A stretch of DNA of 52,192 nt, from positions 1-52,192 of IMG/VR virus record IMGVR_UViG_3300034166_000764; one strand, given 5' to 3'. Made by a program: the position numbers and the translations under genes. The stretch's first letter is position 1, and every line of letters starts with the position of its first letter. Under the pieces are notes generated by a model. That model did no database searches, had not been told where the DNA came from, and saw only the letters and a program-made list of their open reading frames with translations. Shown here piece by piece: positions 31,262-40,718 of the stretch. The DNA comes from a virus.

Positions 31262-32416
31262 ATGGCAAGAACAGTGTCAGGAAAAGCAGCACCAGCTAGT
31301 CCAGCAACACCTCAATTCGTACCAGCACCATCTAAACCGATGGGCGGACAATTTATCAAAACAGGAGTCGTAACAGATGCTTTCAGGAACGCAGTCAATG
31401 CAACAGGTGAATACAATGGAGTCCAAGACTACCTCGAAAAAAACCCCGAAGTTAAAGACCTTAGAGGCACAGGAAAAGCCAACGATGCAAATAAATCACT
31501 TATTGGGAACAGCCTTTATAAAAGCACTGGAAGTGGCACTGACGGATCGCAGCCCACTACGCCCACAACTGACCCAAATGCACCGTTACCCGTTGATCAA
31601 CAAATCGTTAAAAGTGGTGTAGACTTAACTAACATTGGCTCTGGTATACTAAAGAGTCCAAATGAGCAAGCTAACACCTTAATGAATCAAGGGAATCAAA
31701 CTTATGGACAAGGTTTCTCAGACATTGGAGCTACTTATGGACTTGCTAACTCAGCTAGGGGTTATGGAGATCTTATCCAAGATCTAATTAATAGCAATCA
31801 GCAAGCAGCTCAACAAGACGTAAGTAATTACTATAATGCACAACCACTAGATACACTAAGATCAAACATATCTAACCTTAATGCTAACCTAGCTAACACA
31901 GGTGGCTACTCTTCTCGTTCAGGTAACAACATGAGAGCTAACTTAGAAAGAGGTTTAATCAGAGATCAAGCTGAAGCTAACCTAGCTGTTAATGAAAGAG
32001 CTAGAGCAGCACAAGAAGCTGAGTTAGCTAATCAGCGTAGTACAGATACAGGACTAGCTGGTCTATTCTCAGGACAAGGACAAAACTTACTTAACACAAG
32101 TGCTAACCAGTTACAAGCTTCAGGTAATTTACAAGATCAACGTACTAGCTTAGGTTCTAATATCTACAATCAAGGATTCCAGAACATTATGCAAGCTCTA
32201 GGCTTTAATAATGACATAGTTACACAAGCATTTGATAGAGAGAACGCTTTAAGAACTCAGAACTTAGCTAACATACAAGGTGATAAGAATAATCAATTCT
32301 CTAAAGGAATCCAAAGAAGACAAATGGATTTAGCAGAAAAAGCTCAAGCTCAGAAGTTATGGACTGATATTTTAGCTGCTGCTTCTGGTACAGCCTCTAA
32401 GGCTGCTGGAGCTTAA
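31262..32416 (+). CDS. Probable internal (ejection) virion protein
   Basis: A 384-residue protein with a Pro/Thr/Ser-rich N-terminal part and a long helical, Gln/Asn/Ala-rich region from about residue 145. This matches ejection proteins that form a trans-envelope channel (compare T7 gp14), a similarity of composition and position only. Confidence 0.65.
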   Translation: MARTVSGKAAPASPATPQFVPAPSKPMGGQFIKTGVVTDAFRNAVNATGEYNGVQDYLEKNPEVKDLRGTGKANDANKSLIGNSLYKSTGSGTDGSQPTTPTTDPNAPLPVDQQIVKSGVDLTNIGSGILKSPNEQANTLMNQGNQTYGQGFSDIGATYGLANSARGYGDLIQDLINSNQQAAQQDVSNYYNAQPLDTLRSNISNLNANLANTGGYSSRSGNNMRANLERGLIRDQAEANLAVNERARAAQEAELANQRSTDTGLAGLFSGQGQNLLNTSANQLQASGNLQDQRTSLGSNIYNQGFQNIMQALGFNNDIVTQAFDRENALRTQNLANIQGDKNNQFSKGIQRRQMDLAEKAQAQKLWTDILAAASGTASKAAGA

Positions 32417-32428
32417 ACAAAGGACTAC

Positions 32429-34006
32429 ATGGGTAAAGACTACATAGCACCACCAGACTTATCAGCAGAAGCTGGATTCACAGTAATGAATCCTCAAGAA
32501 TCTGTTAATAACTTCTTGAGTAATTCTATATCTGCTGCTAACAACAGTAGAACTAACTTCCAATCTGGTATCAATCAAGCTATAGCAGCAGCTAACTCAG
32601 CTAGAATAGCTGAACAGAATAGACAAAATGCTTTAACACTACAAACTCAAAGAGCAGCAGCACAGGCAGATAGATTAAAAATAGCAGATCAAATTAAAAG
32701 AAAGTTTGAATATGAGGATATAAATAATTTTGTAAATTTTAAGCAAGATTTACTCAAGTCAGGCATGTCACCAGAACAGGCGGAAGCATCAACTAAAGCT
32801 TTAGCAAACACTAGGTTAATGTACTTAGACGAAGGCTCACCAGCATACAACCTATACTCTAAATATGTAGGGCAAACATCACAACCACAGCAACCAAGCA
32901 ACACAGAGCTTACACCAGAAGATTTAGCTATCACAGGCGGAGCAACTGTAGATAACACACAACCAATGCAAGCTGGTGCAGTAGCACAAGAGTATGTACC
33001 AGAACCGCAAGCACCGAGTGTAGACTTCTTAGCTCAAGATCGTGAAGCTCAAAAAATAGCACAGGGAGCTTTGCAGGCAGAGCAACGTGCTAAAATATAT
33101 GACACTGATGCTAAAGCAGTAGAAGCTCAAGGAAGATTAGGTATACAAGAGGTTAAAGATAAAAAAATAGATGAGTTTGCTGATATGTATGCTAGAAATG
33201 ATGTAGAGAGATCATTTATTAGATCAATAAAGAATGATATTAGCTTAACTGCTGAAGGTCAGAAAAATTGGGAGAAGGGTAGAGACTCATTTAATGCCTC
33301 TGAGGACAATATAACAGATGCTACACAGAAAACTAAACAGTTAATAGATGTTTATAAGAAGATGCAAGCTAGAGGTTTAACTATCTCTGATTCTGGTACT
33401 TCAATGTTAAGGGCAGTTCAAGGTAAAGCTTTATCCAATGACAGTTCATCAGGAACTATTTATGACGAGAAGATTAAAGCTGAAACATTAATTCCAGAAG
33501 ATGTAGAATTGTCTAGAGAGCTTTATGGTGTGTTAAGTAGTTTAGAACCTAACTTCATAAGTATTAACCGAGCATTAGGGAACGTAGGTACTCAAACAGA
33601 GAATGACTTTACCCGTGCATTAAAGCTTGTATTCTCTCCTGGTCTTACAGATCCACAATCACTTATTAAAAATGCTGAAGATGGTTTTGGCTTCTTAATG
33701 GCTAGCAATGTTAAAAATGGTGTTAAGTATGGTAATGAAAGAGCTGCAAGCAACGCCATGATTGAGCTTAATAATAGAAATCTAGTATTAAACGCAGCAG
33801 GTAGAGCTATTCCAGGAGATCCATTCCGTAATCAGCCAATATCTACTCAAGCACCAGCAGTACAGCAACCTTCAATAGTCCAACAACCTGTTGCACAAAT
33901 AGCAGCACCTAAACCTAGTAGTGTCAGCACGTCAAGAGGTTATAAAACTTATAATGTAAAACCTAGCAGTTTCGAGGATGAGTTAAATTACTTTAACAGT
34001 TTGTAA
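32429..34006 (+). CDS. Probable internal (ejection) virion protein
   Basis: A 525-residue Gln/Ala-rich helical protein with a Pro/Gln linker at about 150-195 and at the C-terminus. Second of three large ejection-type proteins. It abuts the SleB-like protein gene (one base gap). Confidence 0.65.
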   Translation: MGKDYIAPPDLSAEAGFTVMNPQESVNNFLSNSISAANNSRTNFQSGINQAIAAANSARIAEQNRQNALTLQTQRAAAQADRLKIADQIKRKFEYEDINNFVNFKQDLLKSGMSPEQAEASTKALANTRLMYLDEGSPAYNLYSKYVGQTSQPQQPSNTELTPEDLAITGGATVDNTQPMQAGAVAQEYVPEPQAPSVDFLAQDREAQKIAQGALQAEQRAKIYDTDAKAVEAQGRLGIQEVKDKKIDEFADMYARNDVERSFIRSIKNDISLTAEGQKNWEKGRDSFNASEDNITDATQKTKQLIDVYKKMQARGLTISDSGTSMLRAVQGKALSNDSSSGTIYDEKIKAETLIPEDVELSRELYGVLSSLEPNFISINRALGNVGTQTENDFTRALKLVFSPGLTDPQSLIKNAEDGFGFLMASNVKNGVKYGNERAASNAMIELNNRNLVLNAAGRAIPGDPFRNQPISTQAPAVQQPSIVQQPVAQIAAPKPSSVSTSRGYKTYNVKPSSFEDELNYFNSL

Positions 34007-34007
34007 G

Positions 34008-36860
34008 ATGAGTCAGAGTCAAGAAATATTTTTAAGATTAATAAATGCTGAGTCAGGCAATCAACCACTTTTAGGTAGAGCTTTAGTAGCTAGAGCAGTG
34101 CTGAACAGGCATTGGCTCATTGCTCAAGGTGTTGTACCTCCAAGTAAGTTCAATTCTAAAAGTGCAGATATATTAGATATAGTCTCAGCTCCTAGACAAT
34201 TCCAACCTTATGATGAAGGTAAATTAAACAAACCTCTTTCTACAGAAGAGAGAGATAAAGCTATGTTAGCAGTTAAGCTTGCTCTAGATGCTGATAAGCT
34301 AAAGAAAGTTATAGTTAATGACCTTAAAGTAGATGAGACAGAAGCTAACAAAATGCTTGCTGTAACAGGGTTCTCTACACATGATGCTACTCCAGACAGA
34401 TCACAGACAGCTAATACTTTTGGTTTAGCAGGACATAAGTTTACTACTGCTGGTAATGATAATACTCTAGTTCTTAACTCTAAAGGTGTTGTACCAATAA
34501 CAGGAGCAACAACTAACACTGATAGTGGTGCTTTTCCATACCCAGCACCAGAACAGAGTAGTTTAATACCACAAAGTCAAACACTAACACCAGATGAGTT
34601 GTATCTAACGCATTCAAAAGCCAACAATGACCTAATGCTAGGTTTACAGTATGGTCTAGCAGCACAAGGAAAGATGTCAGATAAGTTAGCTGCTGAGAAA
34701 GGAGCTAACACTAAATCAGATTCTTATAAGCTAGGTAGAAACTTAGCTAAAGGCGGTAAACTACTTACTGAAACTGGTTTAAACACAGCACTAATGTACT
34801 TAACAGGTGGGCTAGGAACAGTAGGGCCACTAGCTAAAACAGCTACACAGTTAGCTAAAGCTAAACCTATAACTAGAGATATAGCTAGAACTGCTATTGG
34901 TTTTGCTACAGCAGGAGGCTCTAACCTAATTACCAATGTAGGAGGTAGCTTATTTGCCCCTCAGAACAAGGAAAATATTAAAAACAATTTAACTCAAGCA
35001 GCTATTACAGGTGGTATAGGTGGTGTAACAAATGCAGTGCTAGGTAGGATTGTAGATGCTAACACTGCTAAAGCTGGTGCTGAAGCTGTATTAGGTAAAG
35101 TAAGAACCTATGCACAATCTACAGGTAAGTCTATAGAAGAGTTAGCTAAAGGTGGAGATCAAGAAGTTATCAATATCTTTAAAAGCATAGCTGATGACTA
35201 CACACAGTTAGTTAAGCCATTTGATGATGTTATTAAAAGTGGTGTAGATACTAAGAAACTATCTAAAGAAGCATACAAAGAACTTGTAGATCAAGTAAGT
35301 AATGCAACTAAACCAATCATAGATAATATGAAAGCTGCTGGTGGGCAGGTTATAGCTAACCAAACAAAGAAAGTAAAATTACCAGAAGGATTAATAGATA
35401 CTTTAAAACTAATACAGAAAAATGCTGTTTTTACTAGAGGTGATAGTAAAGGGCCAAAGAAGCTAGCTGAACAGATAGACTCTATTATAAGTAGTGCTGG
35501 ATTAGACAGTAAAGACAGAGTTGTAGAAAAAATATCTACTGATTTACCTGAGTGGAAAATGATTCCAACGAAAACTACACAAATAGTAGTTAAACCTCCT
35601 AAAGCAACAGAAGCTAATGCAGAAGCTATAGTAAACAGTATTAAAGAGATTAAAGCTTTAATGAAAGATGTTCCAGCAGCTAAGAAGTTTGCAGACCTAC
35701 TAGATCCTTATGTAGACACTATAACTGATTCAGTACCTTCTTTAAAGTTTGCTAAAGATGTAGATAAAGTTTACAGCGATGTTCTTAAAGGCTTTGGCAT
35801 AGATCCTACTGATGTTGAACTATCAACAATGGCTAAGATAGTTAAAAAGAGTGTGGCAGACCCTAGCTACATACCAAGTGCTGACAAGTTAGTATCTTTA
35901 ATGGATAATCCTAAACTAAGAATAACTACTAAAGGTACACCATTAGAAGGTAAAATATCTATATTAAATCCTGAGATACAAGCTCAGAGAGTTAAAGAAG
36001 CACAAGCAGCTAAAGAGTTAGTACAATACCAATTTGGTAAGGGTAAGCCTGGTGCTACCACAATGTTTAACTTAATAGAAGGTTTTAATAAATCTAATGA
36101 AATACCGCAGATAGATAAAATAACTAAAGCCTTTTTAGACTCTGATGTAGGTTCTTTAATAGGTAATACAGTAAAGAATCAGAAGGTAAAACCTGAACAA
36201 GTAGAAAAAGCTTATATGTTCTCCTTTGCTAAAAACGCTAAGAAAGTAGAAGGATTAACTAAGCAAGCTGAAGCAAGATTCGCTAATCCAAAAACAGCCT
36301 TAGACACTAAAGCTTTACTATCAGGTGAAAATGATGTCGCTAATTTAGCTACAGATGAAGGTGTGATAGCTGCTAAGAACTTACCAAATAACCCAATATC
36401 TGGAGCTGCAAACTTCTTTAGCGGTAAACAATACACTCCAGTAAGAACTAACACTGATGTACTATACCCTTCCCCAAGAGATGTAGTTAAACAAGCTGTA
36501 AACTCTGAGGATGCTATTAGAAATGCTTTAGGAAATAACTTCACGCAGACTCCTATGTTAGGTGCTGCTGTAACAGAGAGATTAGCACCAGCTAGATTAG
36601 ATGCTTTAGCAAGTGAAGCTAACAATCTAATGAGAGGTAGAAACGTCACCACTATGATAGATCAAGGTAAGGGGTTTATTTCTGGTGCTTCTGATGCTCC
36701 TGTCAATGTTACTAATACAGGAAACTTAATTCAAGAAGCAGCCTTCTACAACTCTCTAAGACCAGTCGCAGCACCGTTTATTCATGGTGGGCCTGGAGGG
36801 TTTGAAAGTATTATAGCACCCTTATACAAAGGAAACGCAACAATAAATGAAAGAAGATAG
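34008..36860 (+). CDS. Ejection protein with SleB-like cell wall hydrolase domain
   Basis: A 950-residue protein. Residues 1-160 follow the SleB/Hydrolase_2 pattern: a catalytic-type Glu14 in NAESG, LVARAVLNRHW, then a QF in PRQFQPY and a late FSTHDATPD. The middle (about 235-330) is glycine/alanine-rich and could insert in a membrane. The rest is helical. It likely cuts a local hole in peptidoglycan during DNA entry, like the lytic domain of T7 gp16. The next gene overlaps by 14 nt. Confidence 0.75.
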   Translation: MSQSQEIFLRLINAESGNQPLLGRALVARAVLNRHWLIAQGVVPPSKFNSKSADILDIVSAPRQFQPYDEGKLNKPLSTEERDKAMLAVKLALDADKLKKVIVNDLKVDETEANKMLAVTGFSTHDATPDRSQTANTFGLAGHKFTTAGNDNTLVLNSKGVVPITGATTNTDSGAFPYPAPEQSSLIPQSQTLTPDELYLTHSKANNDLMLGLQYGLAAQGKMSDKLAAEKGANTKSDSYKLGRNLAKGGKLLTETGLNTALMYLTGGLGTVGPLAKTATQLAKAKPITRDIARTAIGFATAGGSNLITNVGGSLFAPQNKENIKNNLTQAAITGGIGGVTNAVLGRIVDANTAKAGAEAVLGKVRTYAQSTGKSIEELAKGGDQEVINIFKSIADDYTQLVKPFDDVIKSGVDTKKLSKEAYKELVDQVSNATKPIIDNMKAAGGQVIANQTKKVKLPEGLIDTLKLIQKNAVFTRGDSKGPKKLAEQIDSIISSAGLDSKDRVVEKISTDLPEWKMIPTKTTQIVVKPPKATEANAEAIVNSIKEIKALMKDVPAAKKFADLLDPYVDTITDSVPSLKFAKDVDKVYSDVLKGFGIDPTDVELSTMAKIVKKSVADPSYIPSADKLVSLMDNPKLRITTKGTPLEGKISILNPEIQAQRVKEAQAAKELVQYQFGKGKPGATTMFNLIEGFNKSNEIPQIDKITKAFLDSDVGSLIGNTVKNQKVKPEQVEKAYMFSFAKNAKKVEGLTKQAEARFANPKTALDTKALLSGENDVANLATDEGVIAAKNLPNNPISGAANFFSGKQYTPVRTNTDVLYPSPRDVVKQAVNSEDAIRNALGNNFTQTPMLGAAVTERLAPARLDALASEANNLMRGRNVTTMIDQGKGFISGASDAPVNVTNTGNLIQEAAFYNSLRPVAAPFIHGGPGGFESIIAPLYKGNATINERR

Positions 36861-38841
36861 AGTATTAGCAGAGAAAGCTACAGGCTTCGTAAGCTTAAAC
36901 ACTAATTCTAATCCACGTAAACTAGAAGCTGATGAGCTATCCAGTCTAGTAAATATGCGTTACGGTACTGATGGTACTATAGAGAAACGTAAAGGATCTA
37001 AACTATTTAAGAATAACTCTCAATGGGGTGAAGTAGCTGTAATAGAAGGGATAGGTTATGAACTAGGTGAGACTGGTGCGGAGATGGCAGCTATACTAGC
37101 TAACGGTAAACTATTCTATGCTAAAGTAGCAAATATCTCAGCATTGCCTAGATCAACCTTTAACCCAGCTTATACTTGGACTGAGATAACACAAGCCTCA
37201 GCAGCACCAGCTATAACAGTTACAGACAAGAATAAAGTATTTATTAAATGTATAAATAATCATGTATATATATGTTCAGGTACTAACTATATAACCTACT
37301 TTGGTTCTGACCATGTACTAAGATCAGTTCCAGATCCTATAGATTTTGAAATCACTATGACAGTAAGTGCAGCAGTAGCAGCTACATTAGACACTACATA
37401 CACTGATGCTGATGGTAGAGAGTATGCTGTATCAGTAACTAAAGCAACTACTGTAGGTACTAGCCTAATATTAAGACAGACTGGTTCAGTTAATCTATCT
37501 CTTCTACCAGCTAGAAAGACAGGTGCTTTTACTTTAACTAAGACTGGTTCAGGTGCTGGAGATGCTTCCATATCTGTGACAGCAGTGACAGGATATTCTG
37601 ACAATTATATCTGTTTAACACAGAGACAAGGTAGATTAGAAGCTATCACAGATGCAGGCAGTTACTTCGTATCAGAGCCTAACACTGGATTTGATTTCAG
37701 CTCACCGCAATCAGATAGATATGATCTAGGTAAAGAGAATGGTCTATCACCTACTTATGCTTTCCCTGTATTTAAAAGCACTATTATATCACTAACTAAT
37801 GAGGAACTACAACAGTTTAGTTCAGCTTCCTTTCAAGGTACTATAGTTCCAGATCCTAATATTATAGCTCAACAAGAGACTAACGACTTCTTTAGAGTAG
37901 TAAGACAATCTAAGAGAATAGCTGTACTTGGCAGATCAGGTGAGGAAGTGGACTCAGGCTTTGTAGGCTTATCTAGAGATGGTTTTATTTATACTTCTTT
38001 TGTTTCTTCTGATAGAGAGCTAGGTTTAAATGTAAGAGATAAGATAGGTTCAGTAATCTCTAACTATACTCAATCTATTAACTACTCTGCTATGAACAAT
38101 GTAAGGGCTTGTATGAATGAGGAAGACAATACTTACCTATGTGCTGTTCCTTTAGACACTAGCACTAACAACAGTTTAGTGTTTATGTATGATGTAGATA
38201 AGTCTACCTTTGCTGTAGCTAATCAGAAAGCTATTGATAAATGGGCTACTTATGTTTATAATTTTGGTGATGCTAGCATAGTTAGCATGTTTACAGTCTT
38301 TGGTGTACCACACTTCGGACTAACAGATGGAAGTATCGTTCAAACGGAGGTTGATAATGTCTATACGGATATTGGCAGTAATTACTATAGTAGCTTTACT
38401 ACTAAGGCACTTGATTTTGGGATAAGAAGTTACTTTAAAACAATTAAAACATTCTTAGTAGACTTGACAGTAACAGCTACAGAAGCAGACCCACTTAGAT
38501 TAAACACTATTATAAAAGCAGATGGTAAAGTAATTCTATATGATATTAAAGGTAAGAAGTATAAAGAAGTAGATGTAGCTAGCTATCCTACTGAAGATGT
38601 GTGGACTACTGCACCTAGTGATGTGTGGACTACAGATCCTTTTGATGTATGGGGTGAAGGCTTAGTAGGTACTTATAGCTTAGTAAGCGGTATATCCTAT
38701 CCTAGATTTCAAGAAGTGTCTATCACTATAGATGATGGCAGTTCAGATAAACTATGGGGTGCTGCTGGCTTTGAAGCAATAGCTGAAAGAGAAGCCGAGT
38801 ATGCAGACTTTAGAAATATAAGAACTAGACCAAGAGATTAA
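36847..38841 (+). CDS. Tail hub / stabilisation protein (P22 gp10-like)
   Basis: A 664-residue beta-rich protein. The N-terminal SLVNMRYGTDGTIEKRKGS and the C-terminal WGAAGFEAIAEREAEYADF motifs resemble podovirus packaged-DNA stabilisation or tail-tube proteins. Mid-protein repeats are Thr/Ser/Gly-rich. Last gene of the P5 operon; a hairpin follows. Confidence 0.72.
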   Translation: MKEDRVLAEKATGFVSLNTNSNPRKLEADELSSLVNMRYGTDGTIEKRKGSKLFKNNSQWGEVAVIEGIGYELGETGAEMAAILANGKLFYAKVANISALPRSTFNPAYTWTEITQASAAPAITVTDKNKVFIKCINNHVYICSGTNYITYFGSDHVLRSVPDPIDFEITMTVSAAVAATLDTTYTDADGREYAVSVTKATTVGTSLILRQTGSVNLSLLPARKTGAFTLTKTGSGAGDASISVTAVTGYSDNYICLTQRQGRLEAITDAGSYFVSEPNTGFDFSSPQSDRYDLGKENGLSPTYAFPVFKSTIISLTNEELQQFSSASFQGTIVPDPNIIAQQETNDFFRVVRQSKRIAVLGRSGEEVDSGFVGLSRDGFIYTSFVSSDRELGLNVRDKIGSVISNYTQSINYSAMNNVRACMNEEDNTYLCAVPLDTSTNNSLVFMYDVDKSTFAVANQKAIDKWATYVYNFGDASIVSMFTVFGVPHFGLTDGSIVQTEVDNVYTDIGSNYYSSFTTKALDFGIRSYFKTIKTFLVDLTVTATEADPLRLNTIIKADGKVILYDIKGKKYKEVDVASYPTEDVWTTAPSDVWTTDPFDVWGEGLVGTYSLVSGISYPRFQEVSITIDDGSSDKLWGAAGFEAIAEREAEYADFRNIRTRPRD

Positions 38842-38848
38842 AATAAAA

Positions 38849-38883
38849 CCCTACACTCCAAGCCGTGGGGGCTTGTGGTAGGG
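38849..38883 (+). terminator. Hairpin ending the tail operon
   Basis: Two-part stem: CCCTAC/GTAGGG outer and CAAGCC/GGCTTG inner. No T run. It lies eight bases after the stop, before a 215-bp gap and a convergent gene. The rest of the gap (to 39055) shows no gene. Confidence 0.55.
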
Positions 38884-39055
38884 GTGCTAAGGAATCTAAT
38901 AACATCAATCTAGAATCAGTTACTAGCAGAACTTAGCATTGAACTACTCTATTTGAGCATATCTGTAAACAGACATAGGCTAGGTAGTTACTGATAATAT
39001 CTATATACCCGTTATTTTGAATTATTAACTATATTCCAGTAAATATTCTGCAATA

Positions 39056-39832
39056 TTAATCATCTACAAAACATCCACATCCGCCGAAATCATTTTTTTC
39101 TATTTCATTTAATTCTAAGTGCTTCTCCCTAAAAGCCTTTAAAGATAGATATTCTATTTTTTTATTAATTGTTTTTTTTAAAAAAGGTTTATCTAATTTA
39201 GGATTTTTTTTAATTAAATCTTCTTGCTCCTGTTCGTGCCTTAAATAAACTTCTGGTAATTTTTCGTAAAGGTTTTTGAAGTGTGCAAGTCCAGCCCTGA
39301 CACAAAAACCACCGCAATTATTATGAGAAAAACCTAAGTCATATAATCTAGGTTTTTCGATTCCATAACTGCTTAATATTTTTTCTTTATCTTCTGGGAA
39401 AATAAAAGGTTTATCGCAAAGTGGTGCTATAACTTCATAGGGATTATTTATTTTGGCTCTTTCTAGTCTTTCCGATTCCTCCCAGCCGATACCCAAGCAA
39501 ACAACAAAATCACCATTAGGGTAATTTTCTTTAATCCATTTATTGAAAGTTTCTCTTTTAAGGATTTTAGAACATGGTGCTATTCGAGAATTACCTTGAA
39601 GCTTAACATCCTCGAAAACTTGCCACGGGGTTCTTCCATCGGCTATTTCGATTAATTCTAAATTCAAAGCTTGAGCTGATTCCCTTAAAAATCTATATAG
39701 GTCGGGGTCTTCGATCAAAGTGTCCGTAAAGACTAATTTGATTTCCGTTTCTGGATATTTGATTTTGCACAGGTGAGCAGCATAAAAGCTACCTAATCCA
39801 CCCGAATAACTAACTATGATTGTTTTTGGCAT
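39056..39832 (-). CDS. PAPS-reductase-like ATP pyrophosphatase
   Basis: About 258 residues. The PP-loop SYSGGLGS is at residues 8-15 of the ATG-started protein, then VFTDTLIEDPDLY. Near the C-terminus HNNCGGFCVRAG and GGCGC supply cysteines for metal or iron-sulfur binding. The family includes PAPS reductase and DndC-type enzymes, which activate nucleotides or transfer sulfur. I chose ATG 39832 because AGGAG lies about ten bases upstream; a GTG at 39856 overlaps the previous gene. Last gene of an inverted three-gene cassette. Confidence 0.75.
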   Translation of the reverse strand: MPKTIIVSYSGGLGSFYAAHLCKIKYPETEIKLVFTDTLIEDPDLYRFLRESAQALNLELIEIADGRTPWQVFEDVKLQGNSRIAPCSKILKRETFNKWIKENYPNGDFVVCLGIGWEESERLERAKINNPYEVIAPLCDKPFIFPEDKEKILSSYGIEKPRLYDLGFSHNNCGGFCVRAGLAHFKNLYEKLPEVYLRHEQEQEDLIKKNPKLDKPFLKKTINKKIEYLSLKAFREKHLELNEIEKNDFGGCGCFVDD

Positions 39833-39833
39833 T

Positions 39834-40286
39834 TTAACTATACTCCTGGTAAACACAAGTAAGTTTTTTCTTCTGATCTTCTTTAGTTAGTAGAGCTACT
39901 TCTGCCACTCTTCTTTTCTTAAGTCCTGACTCAGAAGCTAGACCTTTATTAATCTTATTCTTCATAACCCACGCAGCAGCAGGTTTATTACCGCTAGCAG
40001 CTAACTTAACTGCTTTAGTACAGCCGTATCTACCGGCATTATAACAATAGCTAACTAAAGCATCATGCTCATTCTTAGTAGCATTTTTAAATATTGATAA
40101 TACGTATTTAGAATCTAACTCCAAGTGTTTAACCATTCTAGACTTAGCTTCTGTCTTGCCTATACATTCCCATTTGCTATTAGCTTTAGTACCGTAGCCG
40201 TTAGAGTATTGAGATAAGTCATGGTAAGCACAACTAGAGAAGCCTTCCAACCCAATTATAAAAGTTAATAAAGACTCTGTAATCAT
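39834..40286 (-). CDS. Second GH24-type lysozyme
   Basis: A 150-residue protein with Glu14, Asp23 (E-x8-D) and SNGYG where TIGYG is usual, so the catalytic Thr is replaced by Ser. NEHDALVSYCYNAGRYG and KKRRVAEVALL match later lysozyme motifs. It differs strongly from the lysozyme at 26164-26628. No signal peptide. Overlaps the signal-peptide protein gene by 4 nt, so the cassette looks like a separate lysis module. Confidence 0.82.
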   Translation of the reverse strand: MITESLLTFIIGLEGFSSCAYHDLSQYSNGYGTKANSKWECIGKTEAKSRMVKHLELDSKYVLSIFKNATKNEHDALVSYCYNAGRYGCTKAVKLAASGNKPAAAWVMKNKINKGLASESGLKKRRVAEVALLTKEDQKKKLTCVYQEYS

Positions 40287-40612
40287 CTACCTACCATCCT
40301 GATACCAGTACCAGCAGCTCTAGGCTCATGTACATAAGTAGCACCTATTCTAACGTGAGAATCTTCGCTAGTAACAGCAGCCTGTCTTGACAACTCTTCA
40401 GCTTCCTCATAATACTTAACAGCTTTTATTGATGTAGCTAAAAGCTTGTTTGCTGTTAGATAGTTAATCTTACTTCTTCTATACTCAGCCTCAGCATACC
40501 TTTGGTTCTCTCTTCTAACCTCTAGCTCATCTCTTGCTATCTTTAATTGTGGTGTATCCGCTAATGCAGCTTGACCAACTAAAACTATTCCTAATAATAT
40601 TAATTTTTTCAT
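40283..40612 (-). CDS. Exported coiled-coil protein, spanin-like candidate
   Basis: A 109-residue protein with a signal peptide (MKKLILLGIVLVGQAALA) and then a charged helix (about 20-75). No lipobox. Size, export and lysozyme coupling suggest a spanin-type or other periplasmic lysis accessory, which is inference. Strong GGGAG site upstream. Confidence 0.65.
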   Translation of the reverse strand: MKKLILLGIVLVGQAALADTPQLKIARDELEVRRENQRYAEAEYRRSKINYLTANKLLATSIKAVKYYEEAEELSRQAAVTSEDSHVRIGATYVHEPRAAGTGIRMVGR

Positions 40613-40718
40613 AAAAACTCTCCCTTACCTATTGTACCCAAAATTAGGATTAGTATTATTAATTATCTCTAATGTTCAAGTAACAAGACAATCCCCACTG
40701 TAATACTATATATAATAG
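40613..40718. promoter_or_regulatory. Divergent promoter region
   Basis: Separates the inverted lysis cassette from the appendage genes. The plus strand holds late promoter P6. The minus strand has a possible TACAAT about 17 bases before the ATG, without a good -35. Confidence 0.5.
40680..40707 (+). promoter_or_regulatory. Late-type promoter P6
   Basis: GTAACA (40680-40685), 16 bases, AATACT (40702-40707), then 11 bases and ATG. Confidence 0.7.

Noticed and set aside
34208-36652. Long antisense frames opposite the ejection protein gene (and similar ones opposite capsid, portal and tail genes)
   Set aside because: They are mirror frames of codon-biased genes, rich in Ser, Leu and Val, with no ribosome-binding sites and no recognisable domains.
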